Below the pieces are notes generated by a model. It saw only the letters and a program-made list of their open reading frames with translations. It did not search any database and was not told where the DNA came from. This document shows positions 1 to 9,495 of a stretch of 64,000 nucleotides of DNA, piece by piece (within the stretch, counting starts at the first letter, position 1; every line of letters starts with the position of its first letter). The position numbers and the translations under genes were made by a program. Origin of the DNA: Piezodorus guildinii. Lineage: Eukaryota; Arthropoda; Insecta; Hemiptera; Pentatomidae. The stretch is taken from positions 9,668,724 through 9,732,723 of the forward strand of contig CM041297.1 of assembly GCA_023052935.1 (NCBI GenBank). The letters are read 5' to 3'.

Positions 1-578
1 GTCCCCTCAGAACTACCCTATACGACTTATCCTCCTTAAGTTGGTAGCAGTGAAAGTCATATTTGTTTTCAGTCAAGTGAGAGACTAATTTTTTGTAGTT
101 TTCCTTGGTGGTCGTATTTATTTTTACGTCTTTTAATCGGGAAAAACATTTGAAATTAGTTTGTCCGATTAATCGAGATATTTCATTGGCGAAGGCGACA
201 AAGTTCGTGATGTGAGTAACAAAAATTGGCGGAGGTTCAGGCTCTGAATGGCTTGGTTTTGTGGCTTCGGTTTGAATATTTGAGAGGGCTGCAAATTTAT
301 TGCTCGTAGGAATAGTAGGTGTGATTTGTGTGGCTGAGGTAGTTTCTTGTGAAGGACCAGGTAATTCGACTATGGATTTACTACGGGTGATAGGTGCTGT
401 GGCTTCTTTTTTACTATTTTTATTTATTTTTTTTATTTGGTGATCCTCCAGATCCCCCTGGAACAATGTTACGTTGACGTTTCTGGAGAGTTCTACGTTT
501 TAAATATTGGGAGTCAGTTTCGCTGACTTCTGAGAAAGCCGTCTCTTCGTCCGTTTCCATTCCCGAAGATTCACCCAT
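1..578 (-). pseudogene. 5' part of a Jockey-type ORF1 (gag-like), cut by window edge
   Basis: Seen: on the minus strand an ATG at 578 opens 52 codons ending in TAA at 420-422. A one-frame shift inside the A-rich run there restores a frame that stays open to position 1. That frame contains PPPIFV, a spacer, then FHCYQLKEDKSYRVVLRG. The same motifs in the same order (PPPPIFV, then FHTYQLRQERALRVVIRNL) occur in the ORF1 at 28134-29448, so this is the N-terminal half of a related ORF1, up to the start of the PRE_C2HC-like domain. The zinc knuckles would lie beyond the edge. Family knowledge: such proteins bind element RNA. The homopolymer frameshift could be mutation or assembly error. Family (Jockey-1 or Jockey-2) is not decided. 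Confidence 0.75.
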
Positions 579-866
579 TTTCTTTTAAAGGATAGAGAGA
601 AAAGAAGAGAAAAAAAAAAAAAAAAATTAAGAGCAAAATATAAAAATATATATCTATAATGTATATAGATATATTTTAAAAAAAATAAAAGTTGAAATCC
701 TTGAGTTTATAAATTATTTACCTAAACAGAGAAAAAAAGAAAGAAAATAAACAAGACATCTTTACAATAGTAACAAAATAATATTAATAATAATAAGATA
801 CAATTATAAGAATAAAAAAAAAATAATAAAAAAAAAATAAATAATAAAAAAAAAAAAAAAAAAAAA
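579..866. other. AT-rich homopolymer stretch, no gene
   Basis: Runs of A at about 610-626, 817-838 and 848-866 with AAT/ATA repeats. It may include the 5' UTR of the minus-strand ORF1 element and the A-tail of a plus-strand retroposon ending at 866. No ORF. Confidence 0.5.
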
Positions 867-877
867 GTCTACTGTCT

Positions 878-955
878 ATGGGCTACGAACTCGGGACCAA
901 AAGAGGCGGGTCCGAGCGCTGTTGTAGTGCACGGAACAACTGAGCTATCGAAGCG
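878..955 (-). repeat. tRNA-like SINE head
   Basis: Read on the minus strand it has an A-box-like TAGCTCAGTTG (938-948) and, about 50 bases on, a B-box-like GAGTTCGTAGCCC (881-893). Spacing is like a tRNA but the stems are imperfect and there is no clean cloverleaf, so I call it a tRNA-derived SINE head or decayed tRNA pseudogene rather than a gene. Confidence 0.4.
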
Positions 956-1285
956 ATGACAAGAGAGTTGCTACTGCTTAATGATGGCCAGTGCTGAGCA
1001 GGAAGCGGGACAGGACCCGTCTACCACGTGGAGACCTATCTAGCTCCTAGCGTGCACTATTAATCACAGTTATTAGGTCTATTAACTGCACTCACCTAAC
1101 AAATGTAGTTCCAGTGTGTTCTCAATCCCAAACACTCATTGTTTACAAGCGTTGGGAACAAAACATTAGGTAATACTAAGAGAATTCACAGGATAAACAG
1201 AGAGCTATATTAGGATATAACTTCAGTTGCCGCCATGACACTTTACTCCTATATATATATATAGGATAGCATGGCCTAGTAGATT

Positions 1286-1488
1286 AGGGGGCGAGGTGGC
1301 TGAGTAGGTTAGCGCGCGTTGCTTTTAACACTCGTTGCCTAGCAACAGAGAACCAAAAACATGGAACAAAATCAGAAGTACGAGTCTCAGCCTGTGGGGG
1401 GCTTTTATTTCGGCATTTATCCTTGCCCTCAACCCTTCTCCCCCGGCCCAAGAACCCCCCGTATAACCTACAGGCAAGGTAGGGGTAA

Positions 1489-1521
<33 letters not shown>

Positions 1522-1570
1522 TCTAGTAGATAGTTCTTCGGGTCTTGGTTTCGAATCCCGGCTATGACAG
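1286..1570 (+). repeat. tRNA-like SINE head split by a poly(A)-tailed insert
   Basis: GAGGTGGCTGAGTAGG (1293-1308) matches the A-box region of the SINE-A copies at 24597 and 45276. The matching B-box, GGTTTCGAATCCCGG, lies only at about 1547-1561. Between them sit roughly 200 bases of GC-richer sequence ending in a 30-base A run (1490-1519). The simplest reading is a SINE head interrupted by a second retroposed sequence. No clear TSD was found, so the order is inferred. Confidence 0.4.
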
Positions 1571-1791
1571 AATATTATTTATTCTGTTTATTATATGGGT
1601 ATATAGACCCTCCTGGCACAGACACGGCGTCTTTAATGCGGGTACCTAAATTAGGGAAAAACATGGCGGCTGCGCGTGATCAAGGCCTAATCACCTCAAC
1701 GCACCTTCGTTGGTCTAGAAACAGTACGAGTCTTTATATGTACTGAACTCATGATCCTTCGTGGGTTGTAAAGGTACAGGTTTTTTGTTTG

Positions 1792-1795
<4 letters not shown>

Positions 1796-1860
<65 letters not shown>
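1796..1860. repeat. (AT)n microsatellite, gypsy target site
   Basis: About 32 AT dinucleotides directly abut the 5' LTR, and a short TA run follows the 3' LTR at 7216-7229. The gypsy element therefore inserted into a TA tract, which hides its target-site duplication. Confidence 0.85.
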
Positions 1861-1862
<2 letters not shown>

Positions 1863-2040
1863 TTAAGGACTGATAAGGTAGACTATCAGCCTTAATTCCA
1901 AACCACCTCTTGTAAACAATAGAAATGTATATATAGAGGATTAGAAGACCAAATAAAGTTAGTGTTTGAATAGCCATCAAGCGTGTTGTTTATGCCCCTT
2001 TCTTTATTTTTTTTAATTCATATTTCGGACAACGCATAAG
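1861..2040 (+). repeat. 5' LTR of gypsy element
   Basis: Begins AGTTAAGGACTG and ends GACAACGCATAAG. All 180 positions match 7036-7215. It contains a TATATATA stretch (about 1929-1936) and an AATAAA about 20 bases later, plausible promoter and poly(A) signals. Ends are AG...AG rather than TG...CA; AGTTA starts are known in the gypsy/errantivirus-type group. Confidence 0.93.
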
Positions 2041-2058
2041 TGGTGCCGAAACCCGGGA
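2041..2058 (+). other. Primer binding site, tRNA-Phe type
   Basis: TGGTGCCGAAACCCGGGA directly follows the LTR. Its reverse complement ends TTTCGGCACCA and matches the 3' end of animal cytoplasmic tRNA-Phe, whose acceptor stem starts GCCGAAA. The tRNA identity is from memory of the conserved gene, not a search. Confidence 0.85.
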
Positions 2059-2168
2059 CCTTTAGATAAGTTCGAAACATAATTTTTTTTTCGTACTTGC
2101 CTGTTACTCAGCGTACGTGAGTTCATTTATTTTTTTTATTTTTTTTTTATTTAATCTCTTGCCAGTGA

Positions 2169-3413
2169 AAAACCGATATCCTGGCAGAAAACGTAGTTTT
2201 GAGGCCAGCCGTTCTGAATGTCCCACCGGCTGTGCCCCAGCAGGCGGCAGCAGCGGCAGTTGAGTTACCGCCACTACCGGAAGTTTCACTGGCGCAGGCG
2301 CATAGGACGACGCTGGAGTGGGTGAAGATCCAAACAGCGACAGCTCAGGAATTGAGGAAGGCTACATCCGACCTTGACAGATTTACTGCAGAGATTGGTG
2401 AGCTCAACCACTTTTTAAAAGGGGGCGATCGCTTGATGGTGAGGATTCAGTCTAAGTTGTCCGAAAGACTATTAGACGGGGAAGATGCTGAGGCGTTAAA
2501 GGCTGCAGTGGTTTGCAGGGTGAGGAGGAGCATCCTGAACCATATCCAAGCCGACGAGGAGACACCCTGGAGCGTCGTGAAAGAGCGACTAAAGAAGGCC
2601 TACGGAGGGGGAAGATGGGCCCCTGAAGAAGATGTGTTTCACCTAATAAGGGAAACTAAGAAGCCGCGGCAGTCTAATGGCCAGTATGCGGGAGAACTTC
2701 TCACGAAATTTAATCGGATCACAGAGAAAATGCGAGAGACCGCTAGTGTTGAGGAGGTCCACTTTAGGATGGATTTCTTAGCGATAATTCTGAAGGTGCA
2801 GCTGGCGAAGGAAGCCGGTAAAAGAGAAGGGTTCCAGAGGGAGCGCTCGTTCATCGAATGCGCTCAAGAAATGATGGACGCCAGTGCCCGCGAGGAAGAA
2901 TCTCGGATGGAGACGGAGGAACACGGTTGGACACGGGTCTCGCACCATCAGCCCAGGACCACTCCCGCTTGGAAAAGAAGAGAATTTCGGGAGAATAGGA
3001 GAGAGAGGCCTCCGCAAGGTGATCGACGGCCAGCAAAACCGAGAAGCAGCGGGAGGCGGGAGGACCGCAAGTGCCATGGTTGTGGCAAGCTCGGGCATCT
3101 GGTGGCCCAATGTCCACGCATTAGGTGCTTTGAGTGCGGAGTGGAGGGACATATGGCAAGACATTGCCCTTACATGTACCGGCGGCGCGATGCGAACCAA
3201 CCGGAACCCATGGAGGTAAATGCCCAAAGAGTCCGACCGGGACGGTTCCAGAGGAGGCATATAGCATCGGCAAACGAATCATCCGGAGGGTCTGAGGAAA
3301 CGGAAACGGAGACTGAGGCGGACGTTCCCGCTCGAGGAGGTGGCCAGAGGAGCAGGAGGAGTGTGTGGAGGCGACCGGAAACGGCAGCGCAGTCATCCCG
3401 TGAGGAAATCTGA
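2169..3413 (+). CDS. gag: Gag of gypsy element (no ATG found)
   Basis: The frame is open from 2169, after a TGA at 2166-2168, to the TGA at 3411-3413. No in-frame ATG occurs before the region encoding GGDRLMVRI, so the start was either lost or is non-AUG. The product is about 405-415 residues: a helical N-terminal and middle part, an Arg-rich stretch, then two zinc knuckles, CHGCGKLGHLVAQC and CFECGVEGHMARHC (both CX2CX4HX4C), and an acidic/Arg-rich tail. Gag of this family packages element RNA into virus-like particles in the cytoplasm. The protease starts in the same frame immediately after the TGA, so gag and pol are separated only by one stop codon. Confidence 0.88.
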   Translation, partial: KTDILAENVVLRPAVLNVPPAVPQQAAAAAVELPPLPEVSLAQAHRTTLEWVKIQTATAQELRKATSDLDRFTAEIGELNHFLKGGDRLMVRIQSKLSERLLDGEDAEALKAAVVCRVRRSILNHIQADEETPWSVVKERLKKAYGGGRWAPEEDVFHLIRETKKPRQSNGQYAGELLTKFNRITEKMRETASVEEVHFRMDFLAIILKVQLAKEAGKREGFQRERSFIECAQEMMDASAREEESRMETEEHGWTRVSHHQPRTTPAWKRREFRENRRERPPQGDRRPAKPRSSGRREDRKCHGCGKLGHLVAQCPRIRCFECGVEGHMARHCPYMYRRRDANQPEPMEVNAQRVRPGRFQRRHIASANESSGGSEETETETEADVPARGGGQRSRRSVWRRPETAAQSSREEI

Positions 3414-5183
3414 GGCGGGTATCAGCAGAGTGGCAACCGCACGTTGGTGAGCTACCTTGCGAGGGGAGAGAGCGGCGGTCTGCCTATAATCAGCGTGGAG
3501 GGAGTCGCATGCCTGGTGGACACCGGGAGCTCGTGCACCATCGCATGCAGAGAGGCGCTAGAGAAGTGGAAAGGTGGAGAGAGGGCACTCCAGGTTAAGG
3601 TATGCCAATGTAATTGAATCACCCTGGGAGGGCCCTGTCGTGTGGAGGGGGAAATCGAGCTGGGCTTAAGTACATGGGGGGAAAGGAGCGGAGAGTTTCA
3701 TGTCCATGTAGTAAGTAAGATGCCAAGGGAGTATCAGGCGATAATCGGTAATGACCTATTAGGGAAAATCGGCGCGCGTATTAGGAACCTGGGGGGCCAA
3801 TGGGCTATCAGAATTGGAGGTAGAAAGTATACCTGTACTCGCGTAGCTGCGGGCGGCGAGGCGCGTATTGGGGCGCTGAATCAGGTCGATAATTGGAAAA
3901 CATCTATCCTGGAAGAATTCAGTGATATATTTTTTAAGGAAGGGGATATCCTTGGGGTTACGGGTCGGACTGTGCATGAAATTCCGCTTAAGCAGGATCG
4001 GGTCGTTTATGTCAAGGAAAGACGGTATCCTCAGGCGCTTCGTAGGCATATTCGGGAAGAGCTAGACGATTTACGGCGGCAGGGTATAATCGTGGACAGC
4101 ACGTCCCCGTATAATAGTCCGTTATGGGCCGTCAAGAAGAAGTGTGCCCCCGGCGAGACAACGGAAAAATATCGGGTCGTCATCGATTACCGTAAGTTAA
4201 ATGAGAATACGGTTGACGAAAAATATCCTCTTCCGCGCTTCGACGATATTTTGGACCGGTTGGGGGGTGCAAAAATTTTTAGCACTTTGGATCTGAAGGC
4301 GGGGTATCATCAGATCGGAATGCATCCTCGGGACCGACACAAGACCGCGCTTACCTTCGAGAGGGGCCATTATGAGTTCACCCGCATGCCGTTTGGCCTA
4401 AAGAATGCCCCTATCACTTTCCAGCGGTTGATGGACGAATTTCTTCGGGGTCTGGACGAGTCCGTGTGCCAGGCCTACATGGATGACCTCTTGGTCTTCA
4501 GTCGGTCGGAACGGGACCACGTTCAGCATCTCCGGGATGTCTTTAGTCGAATGCGGGAGTTTGGTCTCCGTCTTTCTCCTGAGAAGTCGATCTTGGGTCA
4601 GCGGGAAATTAGTTTTTTGGGCCATACGATCTCCGCGGAGGGCGTGAAGCCGGATGCTCAGAAGGTGGCGGCCTTACAGCGTATGGCCATCCCGACCGAG
4701 GTGAAGGGGATCAGGCGGTTGATGGGCGCTTTGAATTATTATCGCCGTTTTGTTCCAGCTATGGCGACGTATCTTGTGCCCCTTAATAATTTACTGCGAA
4801 AAGGGTGTAAAGTCGTGATGACCCCAGATATTGCGGACCAGGTGCGCCGGTGCATCGAACATTTACAGCGTGATCCGGTGCTCGCGTTTCCGGACTTCGA
4901 ACGGCCGTTCACTATTACGACTGACGCCAGTGAATACGCTCTTGGGGCGGTGTTATCTCAGGACAGTGACCGGGGGGAACGACCTGTTGCATACGCCAGT
5001 CGGCGTCTTACGGATGCGGAGTCTCGTTATAGCGCCTTGGAGCGGGAACTCCTCGGAATTGTATGGGCTGTTGACCATTTCCGGCCGTACGTCTTCGGGA
5101 GGCGGTTCCGAGTCCATACAGACCATCGTCCCCTACAATGGGTAGGAAGGCTGAAAGAATCTTCCGCACGGGTAACACGATAG
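3414..5183 (+). pseudogene. pol: Pol, N-terminal part: protease, RT, start of RNase H
   Basis: This continues the gag frame. The aspartic protease motif LVDTGSSCT is at 3513-3539; a TGA at 3615-3617 then interrupts the protease, and the frame resumes with IIGNDLL, the usual second protease motif. RT follows: YRVVIDYRKLNENTV, LDLKAGYHQI, FGLKNAPITFQ and the catalytic YMDDLLVF. RNase H starts with TDASEYALGAVL and runs to TDHRPLQWV. A TAG at 5181-5183 ends the frame where a Trp would be expected, and the downstream sequence continues in the same frame as RNase H. Domain order and the YMDD box place it in Ty3/gypsy. These enzymes mature Gag-Pol and copy the RNA to cDNA. Confidence 0.9.
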
Positions 5184-5812
5184 AAAGAGCTCCTGGGGCA
5201 GTACAATATGGAGATTGTATACAAACCGGGCAGAGAGAACGTTGTCGCGGATTGGCTGTCGCGTGCGCTCATGGTAAACGCCGTAGAGGAGGAACGGGGC
5301 GAGTCTTCTCGCGATGTTCGGCAGTTTCTTAGGGAGTGGACTCCTGGGGAGGAACCCCAGTCTGGCGCGGCTGGAGTTTCGGGTGAGGCCGCGTCGTCGG
5401 AGGACGAGCGTTCTTCTGAGGGGCGTCCTGTGGACATGGAGGAAATAGACGACATCGTGAACGACAAGCGCCACCAGATTATCTGGAAGACGAGGACGTC
5501 GGGGCTCCTTAAGATTGATTTTCAACGCTTCGGCGGGTGTTCGGTCGTCACTGTCTGGTCTCAGCCATCCGTCGGGGATGACCAGATTTGTAGGGCGCTG
5601 GCGGACGCGTCTAAGCCGGGCAGGACCCACCACCTATTTGTCGGCAACGCCGTAGTATGGGGACGGATCCACCGGTTGTGGCGGGCGGAGCGTATCGGGG
5701 TTGACCGGTCGTATGTCCGTTGTTCCATGCTCGCCGAGACCATCCGTGATGAGGAACGGCAGAGAGAGGTGACGCTCGCTTATCATCACGAACCACCGGG
5801 GCCTCACCGAGA
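5184..5812 (+). pseudogene. pol: Pol, middle part: end of RNase H, linker, integrase zinc-finger start
   Basis: In the same frame as the RT part, directly after the TAG. It begins with the RNase H end (EIVYKPGRENVVADWLSRA), then an acidic linker, then the integrase N-terminal region with AYHHEPPG. At about 5795-5812 the frame is lost by a short indel: the sequence that should complete the HHCC finger (TLRALRRRYYWRGMK, then CDVC) is in the next frame. The second His of the finger is not recognisable at the join, so a few bases are probably missing. The open frame runs on to 5912 but is out of phase there. Confidence 0.85.
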
Positions 5813-6909
5813 CGTTGCGTGCGTTGCGGCGGCGTTACTATTGGCGGGGGATGAAGCGCACCATTCAGGAGACCATTGGGAATTGCGATGTGTGCCTGCG
5901 AGCCAAGTATGATCGTCATCCACCTCGGGCCGCCCAGGAGGAAACCCCTACCGCTGATGCGCCTCTGGTTGATCTGCAAATCGATTCCTTTACGTGGAAA
6001 AACTATAAGTGGGTCACGGTTTTGGATTTGTTCAGCAAGGTAGCGATGGCGTATCCCGTTCAGGAGCGTACGGTGGAGGCTGTGTTACGGGCCCTGTGGA
6101 TTTGGTTTCAGTTTTATGGCGTCCCCGAGAAGGTTTCTTCGGATAGTGGTCGCGAATTTGACAACGCCAAAGTCCGGGAGGAGATGAAGGTTTTGGGTGT
6201 CACGTGGCATCTTAACACACCGGGTCATCCCAAAAGTCGCGGAGGTATCGAGCGCCTTCACAACACGTTGAGTGACCACCTGCGGGTGTTTCAATTAGAG
6301 AAGGGGTTGGAGCCGGACGTGGCTATGGAGCGTGCCATCGTCGCGTATAACCATTCCGTCCACTCGGTCACGGAATTTACCCCTTACGAAATCCTTTTCG
6401 GGTTGCAGGGTCGCCGGCGTGATTGCCGCGGTGCGGCGGATGATGAAGGGCGAATTTTGAGCAATAGTCTCGCGCTTAAGAAGCTGTGGGTCACGGTTCG
6501 CGATCGGATTGAGCGGGAAAAGCGTCGCCGGGTGGAGCGGCATAATCTTGGGGTGCGGGATCTAATGGGACCTGTCAACATCGGTACGGTGGTCTACCGG
6601 CGTGTGGGGACCAACAGAGGGAAGGAACTCCGGCGTTATGAGGGCCCTTTCCGAGTGGTTGTGATCCGTGAACACAATTTGGTCACGATCGAGAGCGTGC
6701 GCGAACCCAGGAAGCGGCGTACGGTTCATCTAGAAACAATTGAAACTTCCCCCAATGGTGGCATCCTAGGACGCTGGAGTGTCCTCAGCTTTTTGTTTTT
6801 TTTTGTTATTGTGAAGTTGTCAGTTTTTTTTATGCGGTGTTCAGTTTGTAGGAAGTGTTGTTCTTTTTTATCTATTGTATTCTCTTTTCAGGTGTTATTT
6901 TATTTCTGA
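5813..6909 (+). CDS. pol: Integrase, catalytic core and C-terminal domain
   Basis: Frame-shifted continuation of pol. CDVC completes the zinc finger. The DDE triad is visible: Asp in LQIDSFTW, Asp in SSDSGREFDN and Glu in SRGGIERLHN. The C-terminal part has the GPF motif (RRYEGPFRVV) typical of Ty3/gypsy integrases. The last ~35 residues are hydrophobic and T-rich and may be fortuitous read-on past the true end. Integrase inserts the element cDNA into chromosomal DNA. The core looks undamaged, unlike protease and RNase H. Confidence 0.88.
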
Positions 6910-7025
6910 GTTTTGTCATTTTTTTTTTTTTTTTTGTATGTCTTGTCAAATTGTTTTATTTTATCTCATGGAGGATTTCCATGACTTTTGTTTTGTATAT
7001 AGTTTACGAGGATTGTTCGTAAACT

Positions 7026-7035
7026 GGTGGGGGGG
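7026..7035 (+). other. Polypurine tract
   Basis: GGTGGGGGGG lies directly before the 3' LTR, where plus-strand DNA synthesis is primed in LTR retrotransposons. The single T is unusual. Confidence 0.7.
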
Positions 7036-7215
7036 AGTTAAGGACTGATAAGGTAGACTATCAGCCTTAATTCCAAACCACCTCTTGTAAACAATAGAAA
7101 TGTATATATAGAGGATTAGAAGACCAAATAAAGTTAGTGTTTGAATAGCCATCAAGCGTGTTGTTTATGCCCCTTTCTTTATTTTTTTTAATTCATATTT
7201 CGGACAACGCATAAG
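7036..7215 (+). repeat. 3' LTR of gypsy element
   Basis: Identical over all 180 bases to the 5' LTR at 1861-2040. A TA run follows. Confidence 0.93.
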
Positions 7216-7817
7216 TTATATATATATATTGTAATGTATTGAGGATACAGAGGGGAGCTCATAATTAAATAATTTTAATATTAAACAATTAATGATCACG
7301 AACCTTTGTCGGCAAAACATCAAAGGGTGTTTACCTAGCCCCCTAGATTTTCCATCGGTATGGACCCCCCCAGCGATACCAGAGACCCCTGGTAGTTTCC
7401 TACAGCGGCAGCCTACAAGAATATTAAGGGTGGTCAAAAAATAAGAATAAGATCACAAGTGCTGTACCGCCAACCGGGGTATTTCTCATGTCAGCCCACC
7501 CGAGGTGACGAGGATGGGAGAGAAGATTCGTAGGGCAGTCTTATTCGAACCGGGAGTGGAGTCAAGTTTGATCCTCAAGAAGAGTGAGTCGGGTTCCACC
7601 TACAAGAAGAGGAGGTGGCCGTCGGGGTTCTGAGAGCAGCTGGAGGATGATGCCAAGAAAGGGGACCTAAGACTGATTTCACATTCGCCAGCCGTTTAAG
7701 TGTTTCAAAGGTATATTGTTATTTGTAATATTGTATGGCAAAGGTAGTAAAATGTCCCTCAGTATTCTCAATCAGAGTTCTAGGCAATGGGTTAATATAA
7801 CTTATATTTGTAAATTA
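7216..7817. other. Unassigned, with a GC-richer patch
   Basis: After the TA run, 7300-7690 is noticeably GC-richer than the surrounding DNA. No long ORF and no recognised repeat. It may be old element or exon debris. Confidence 0.4.
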
Positions 7818-8020
7818 ATAATTATAGTAATGTATTAATTGAATCTTGTTTACTTTAATCTTACCCTGCATGCCACCTATTGGATTGGTAAACACGATAC
7901 CTTTGGAAAGGAGATCCATGGTATTATTAATTATAGTTTATATATTGACTGAATATAGTAAGTAAGCTAGTTTTTGAAGATACCACTGCCTTAGAAAAGC
8001 AGCCGGTCAAAAACATAGCA
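7818..8020 (+). repeat. Left long direct repeat (LTR-like)
   Basis: 203 bases shared with 11161-11363 at constant offset 3343. It ends in CA; an inner TG start at 7831 would give a TG...CA repeat, but the match extends 13 bases further left. It contains TTTATATATT and a small hairpin (GCTGCCTTAGAAAAGCAGC-like) near the 3' end. Confidence 0.85.
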
Positions 8021-8439
8021 TTTAAATGGCATCCGATTGTGGGGACGTACTTACCAATCCACTATACTTCATATCAATAATTAAATTAACAAGGAATATA
8101 TTTTTTTTTCTTTTACGTGGCATCAGGGTTATTAGATTATTTTAATCATATAATATGGCATCATATAAGGTAAAAGTATCATCTGTTTATATTTGCTTAT
8201 CAAAAACATAACTTTCCTTCTTAGTAATGATTTTTGTTATGCTTATATATTAATAATGCTCCTACGGTTCATGGATCTATACAATGGGCTATTATTTTTT
8301 GCATTTTGTTCTTTCATGAGGATATTTTTTATTATTTTCTTCGTGTATTATACTTGTCGTGCTAGCGTTTAAACCCACATCAAGATTTTTCGAATATTTT
8401 ATTAAAAGGGATTATTTCTTACGCACACGATTGTTAATT

Positions 8440-9495
8440 ATGGCGTCAAGAGTAGATATGCTACCAGAACCTAAGCGACCAGAAGAAGAAACTGGTCTAG
8501 ATTTTGCCAAGATAGTCTCACTTTTGGATAAAGTTGAGTCACAGATCCTGAAAAAAACACAGGAAGGGTTTAATAGAATGTCAAACGAGGAACAGGGACT
8601 AATATTAAAAATGCTCCAACAAATTGGAAACCAGATTAAAGAAAAAAAAGATGAACAAAGGAAAATAGCTATAATGAATAAGAAATTCGAATTGTTTGTA
8701 GAAACTGCCAAGACAATGATAGATGATTTACGCTCAAATGCAGCCACAGCCTCCTGCCCTAAATGTCTGAAACCCCAAATTCAGAAGACGGCCTCCACGG
8801 AAGATAAAGAAGAAATTAATAACGCTGAACCTAGTGAAGTGCTCAAGACAGAAAATCAACCTCGTATTAGCATAAGTGAAGAGGTAGAAATAGAAACGAA
8901 GCCTGAAGTCAGAGATAGTGAAGAATTCGAAGAAAGAACGGAGACGGAACCCCCTATTAGCCTTGAAGAGAAACCTATAACCGCGACTCCATCTAGTAAT
9001 TCTACAATCGAAGAGGTACAGGACAAGACCCTTATAACTGTTTCTAATGATATTAAGGATAGTGTCGATACCAAAAAAGTTCGCGAGGTGCAACCCAATA
9101 AGTGTTTAACGTTCAAAACTCTAATAAGCTCTATAAGTCCCCGAATAATCTGCACTTCAGAAGTAAAAGAAAGTATGAAGACGACAGAAGATGAGTTCCG
9201 CGTTATAAATCCCTTTAACGAAAAATATTTAACTCTCAAAGACTTCATCCTTCACAGTATTCAAAGAAATATATCTCAAGCAGAAGATTTCCAATCAGTT
9301 ATAGTTTCAGTTGTACTATCCCATAGCATTGATGCACGTAAATGTCACATAGATGTGGCACCTAAAGTAGTAATTTTCATTCTTAGGTTAACGTTTGAGT
9401 TTTATAACGGTTATATGGTCTTGGACCATGTTAGGAGAGAACGCCTACCATATTATGGTAGTGCACGGCAGTCTTTACTCTTTTCCAGGGGGTAA
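8440..9495 (+). CDS. Unrecognised 352-aa acidic protein of the repeat-bounded unit
   Basis: The frame is open from 8359. I chose the ATG at 8440 because it has an A three bases upstream (attATGG) and begins a hydrophilic N-terminus (MASRVDMLPEPKRPEE). Residues ~20-95 look helical and coiled-coil-like (KVESQILKKTQEGF). A CPKC pair follows, then a Glu/Thr/Ser-rich low-complexity middle. The C-terminal third is less acidic and holds two similar segments, KCLTFKTLISS and KYLTLKDFILHS. No protease, RT, integrase or zinc-knuckle motif. A frame this long in AT-rich DNA is unlikely by chance. Its position after a putative 5' LTR makes a Gag-like role possible, but that is inference only. Confidence 0.6.
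   Translation: MASRVDMLPEPKRPEEETGLDFAKIVSLLDKVESQILKKTQEGFNRMSNEEQGLILKMLQQIGNQIKEKKDEQRKIAIMNKKFELFVETAKTMIDDLRSNAATASCPKCLKPQIQKTASTEDKEEINNAEPSEVLKTENQPRISISEEVEIETKPEVRDSEEFEERTETEPPISLEEKPITATPSSNSTIEEVQDKTLITVSNDIKDSVDTKKVREVQPNKCLTFKTLISSISPRIICTSEVKESMKTTEDEFRVINPFNEKYLTLKDFILHSIQRNISQAEDFQSVIVSVVLSHSIDARKCHIDVAPKVVIFILRLTFEFYNGYMVLDHVRRERLPYYGSARQSLLFSRG

Larger units (their letters stand above)
1861..7215 (+). mobile_element. Ty3/gypsy LTR retrotransposon, full length, defective
   Basis: The 5355-bp element has two identical 180-bp LTRs, an 18-base primer binding site matching tRNA-Phe, gag with zinc knuckles, and pol in the Ty3/gypsy order protease-RT-RNase H-integrase. A G-rich polypurine tract precedes the 3' LTR. 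No env ORF is visible between integrase and the 3' LTR. Gag and pol are in the same frame, separated by one TGA. Pol carries a second TGA, a TAG and a frameshift, so this copy cannot make a full polyprotein without recoding. The coding part is clearly GC-richer than its surroundings. LTR identity indicates a recent insertion. Confidence 0.95.

Noticed and set aside
878..955. Functional tRNA gene
   Set aside because: A- and B-box-like stretches exist but the arms do not pair well and no terminator T run is placed; SINE head or pseudogene fits better.
1361..1567. 68-codon ORF with poly-Lys
   Set aside because: The Lys run is the poly(A) tail of a retroposed insert and the rest shows no coding signature.
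1696..1980. Minus-strand ORF with Ile/Tyr repeats
   Set aside because: Translation of the TA microsatellite and LTR; not a gene.
2639..3396. Several long minus-strand and alternate-frame ORFs over gag
   Set aside because: Shadows of the GC-rich gag frame, which alone has zinc knuckles in family order.
6295..6581. Minus-strand ORFs over integrase
   Set aside because: Antisense shadows of the integrase frame.
7818..8020. Direct repeats at 7818 and 11161 as retrozyme ends with a hammerhead
   Set aside because: No CTGANGA...GAAA arrangement is present in the repeat; only a small GCTGCC...AGCAGC hairpin.
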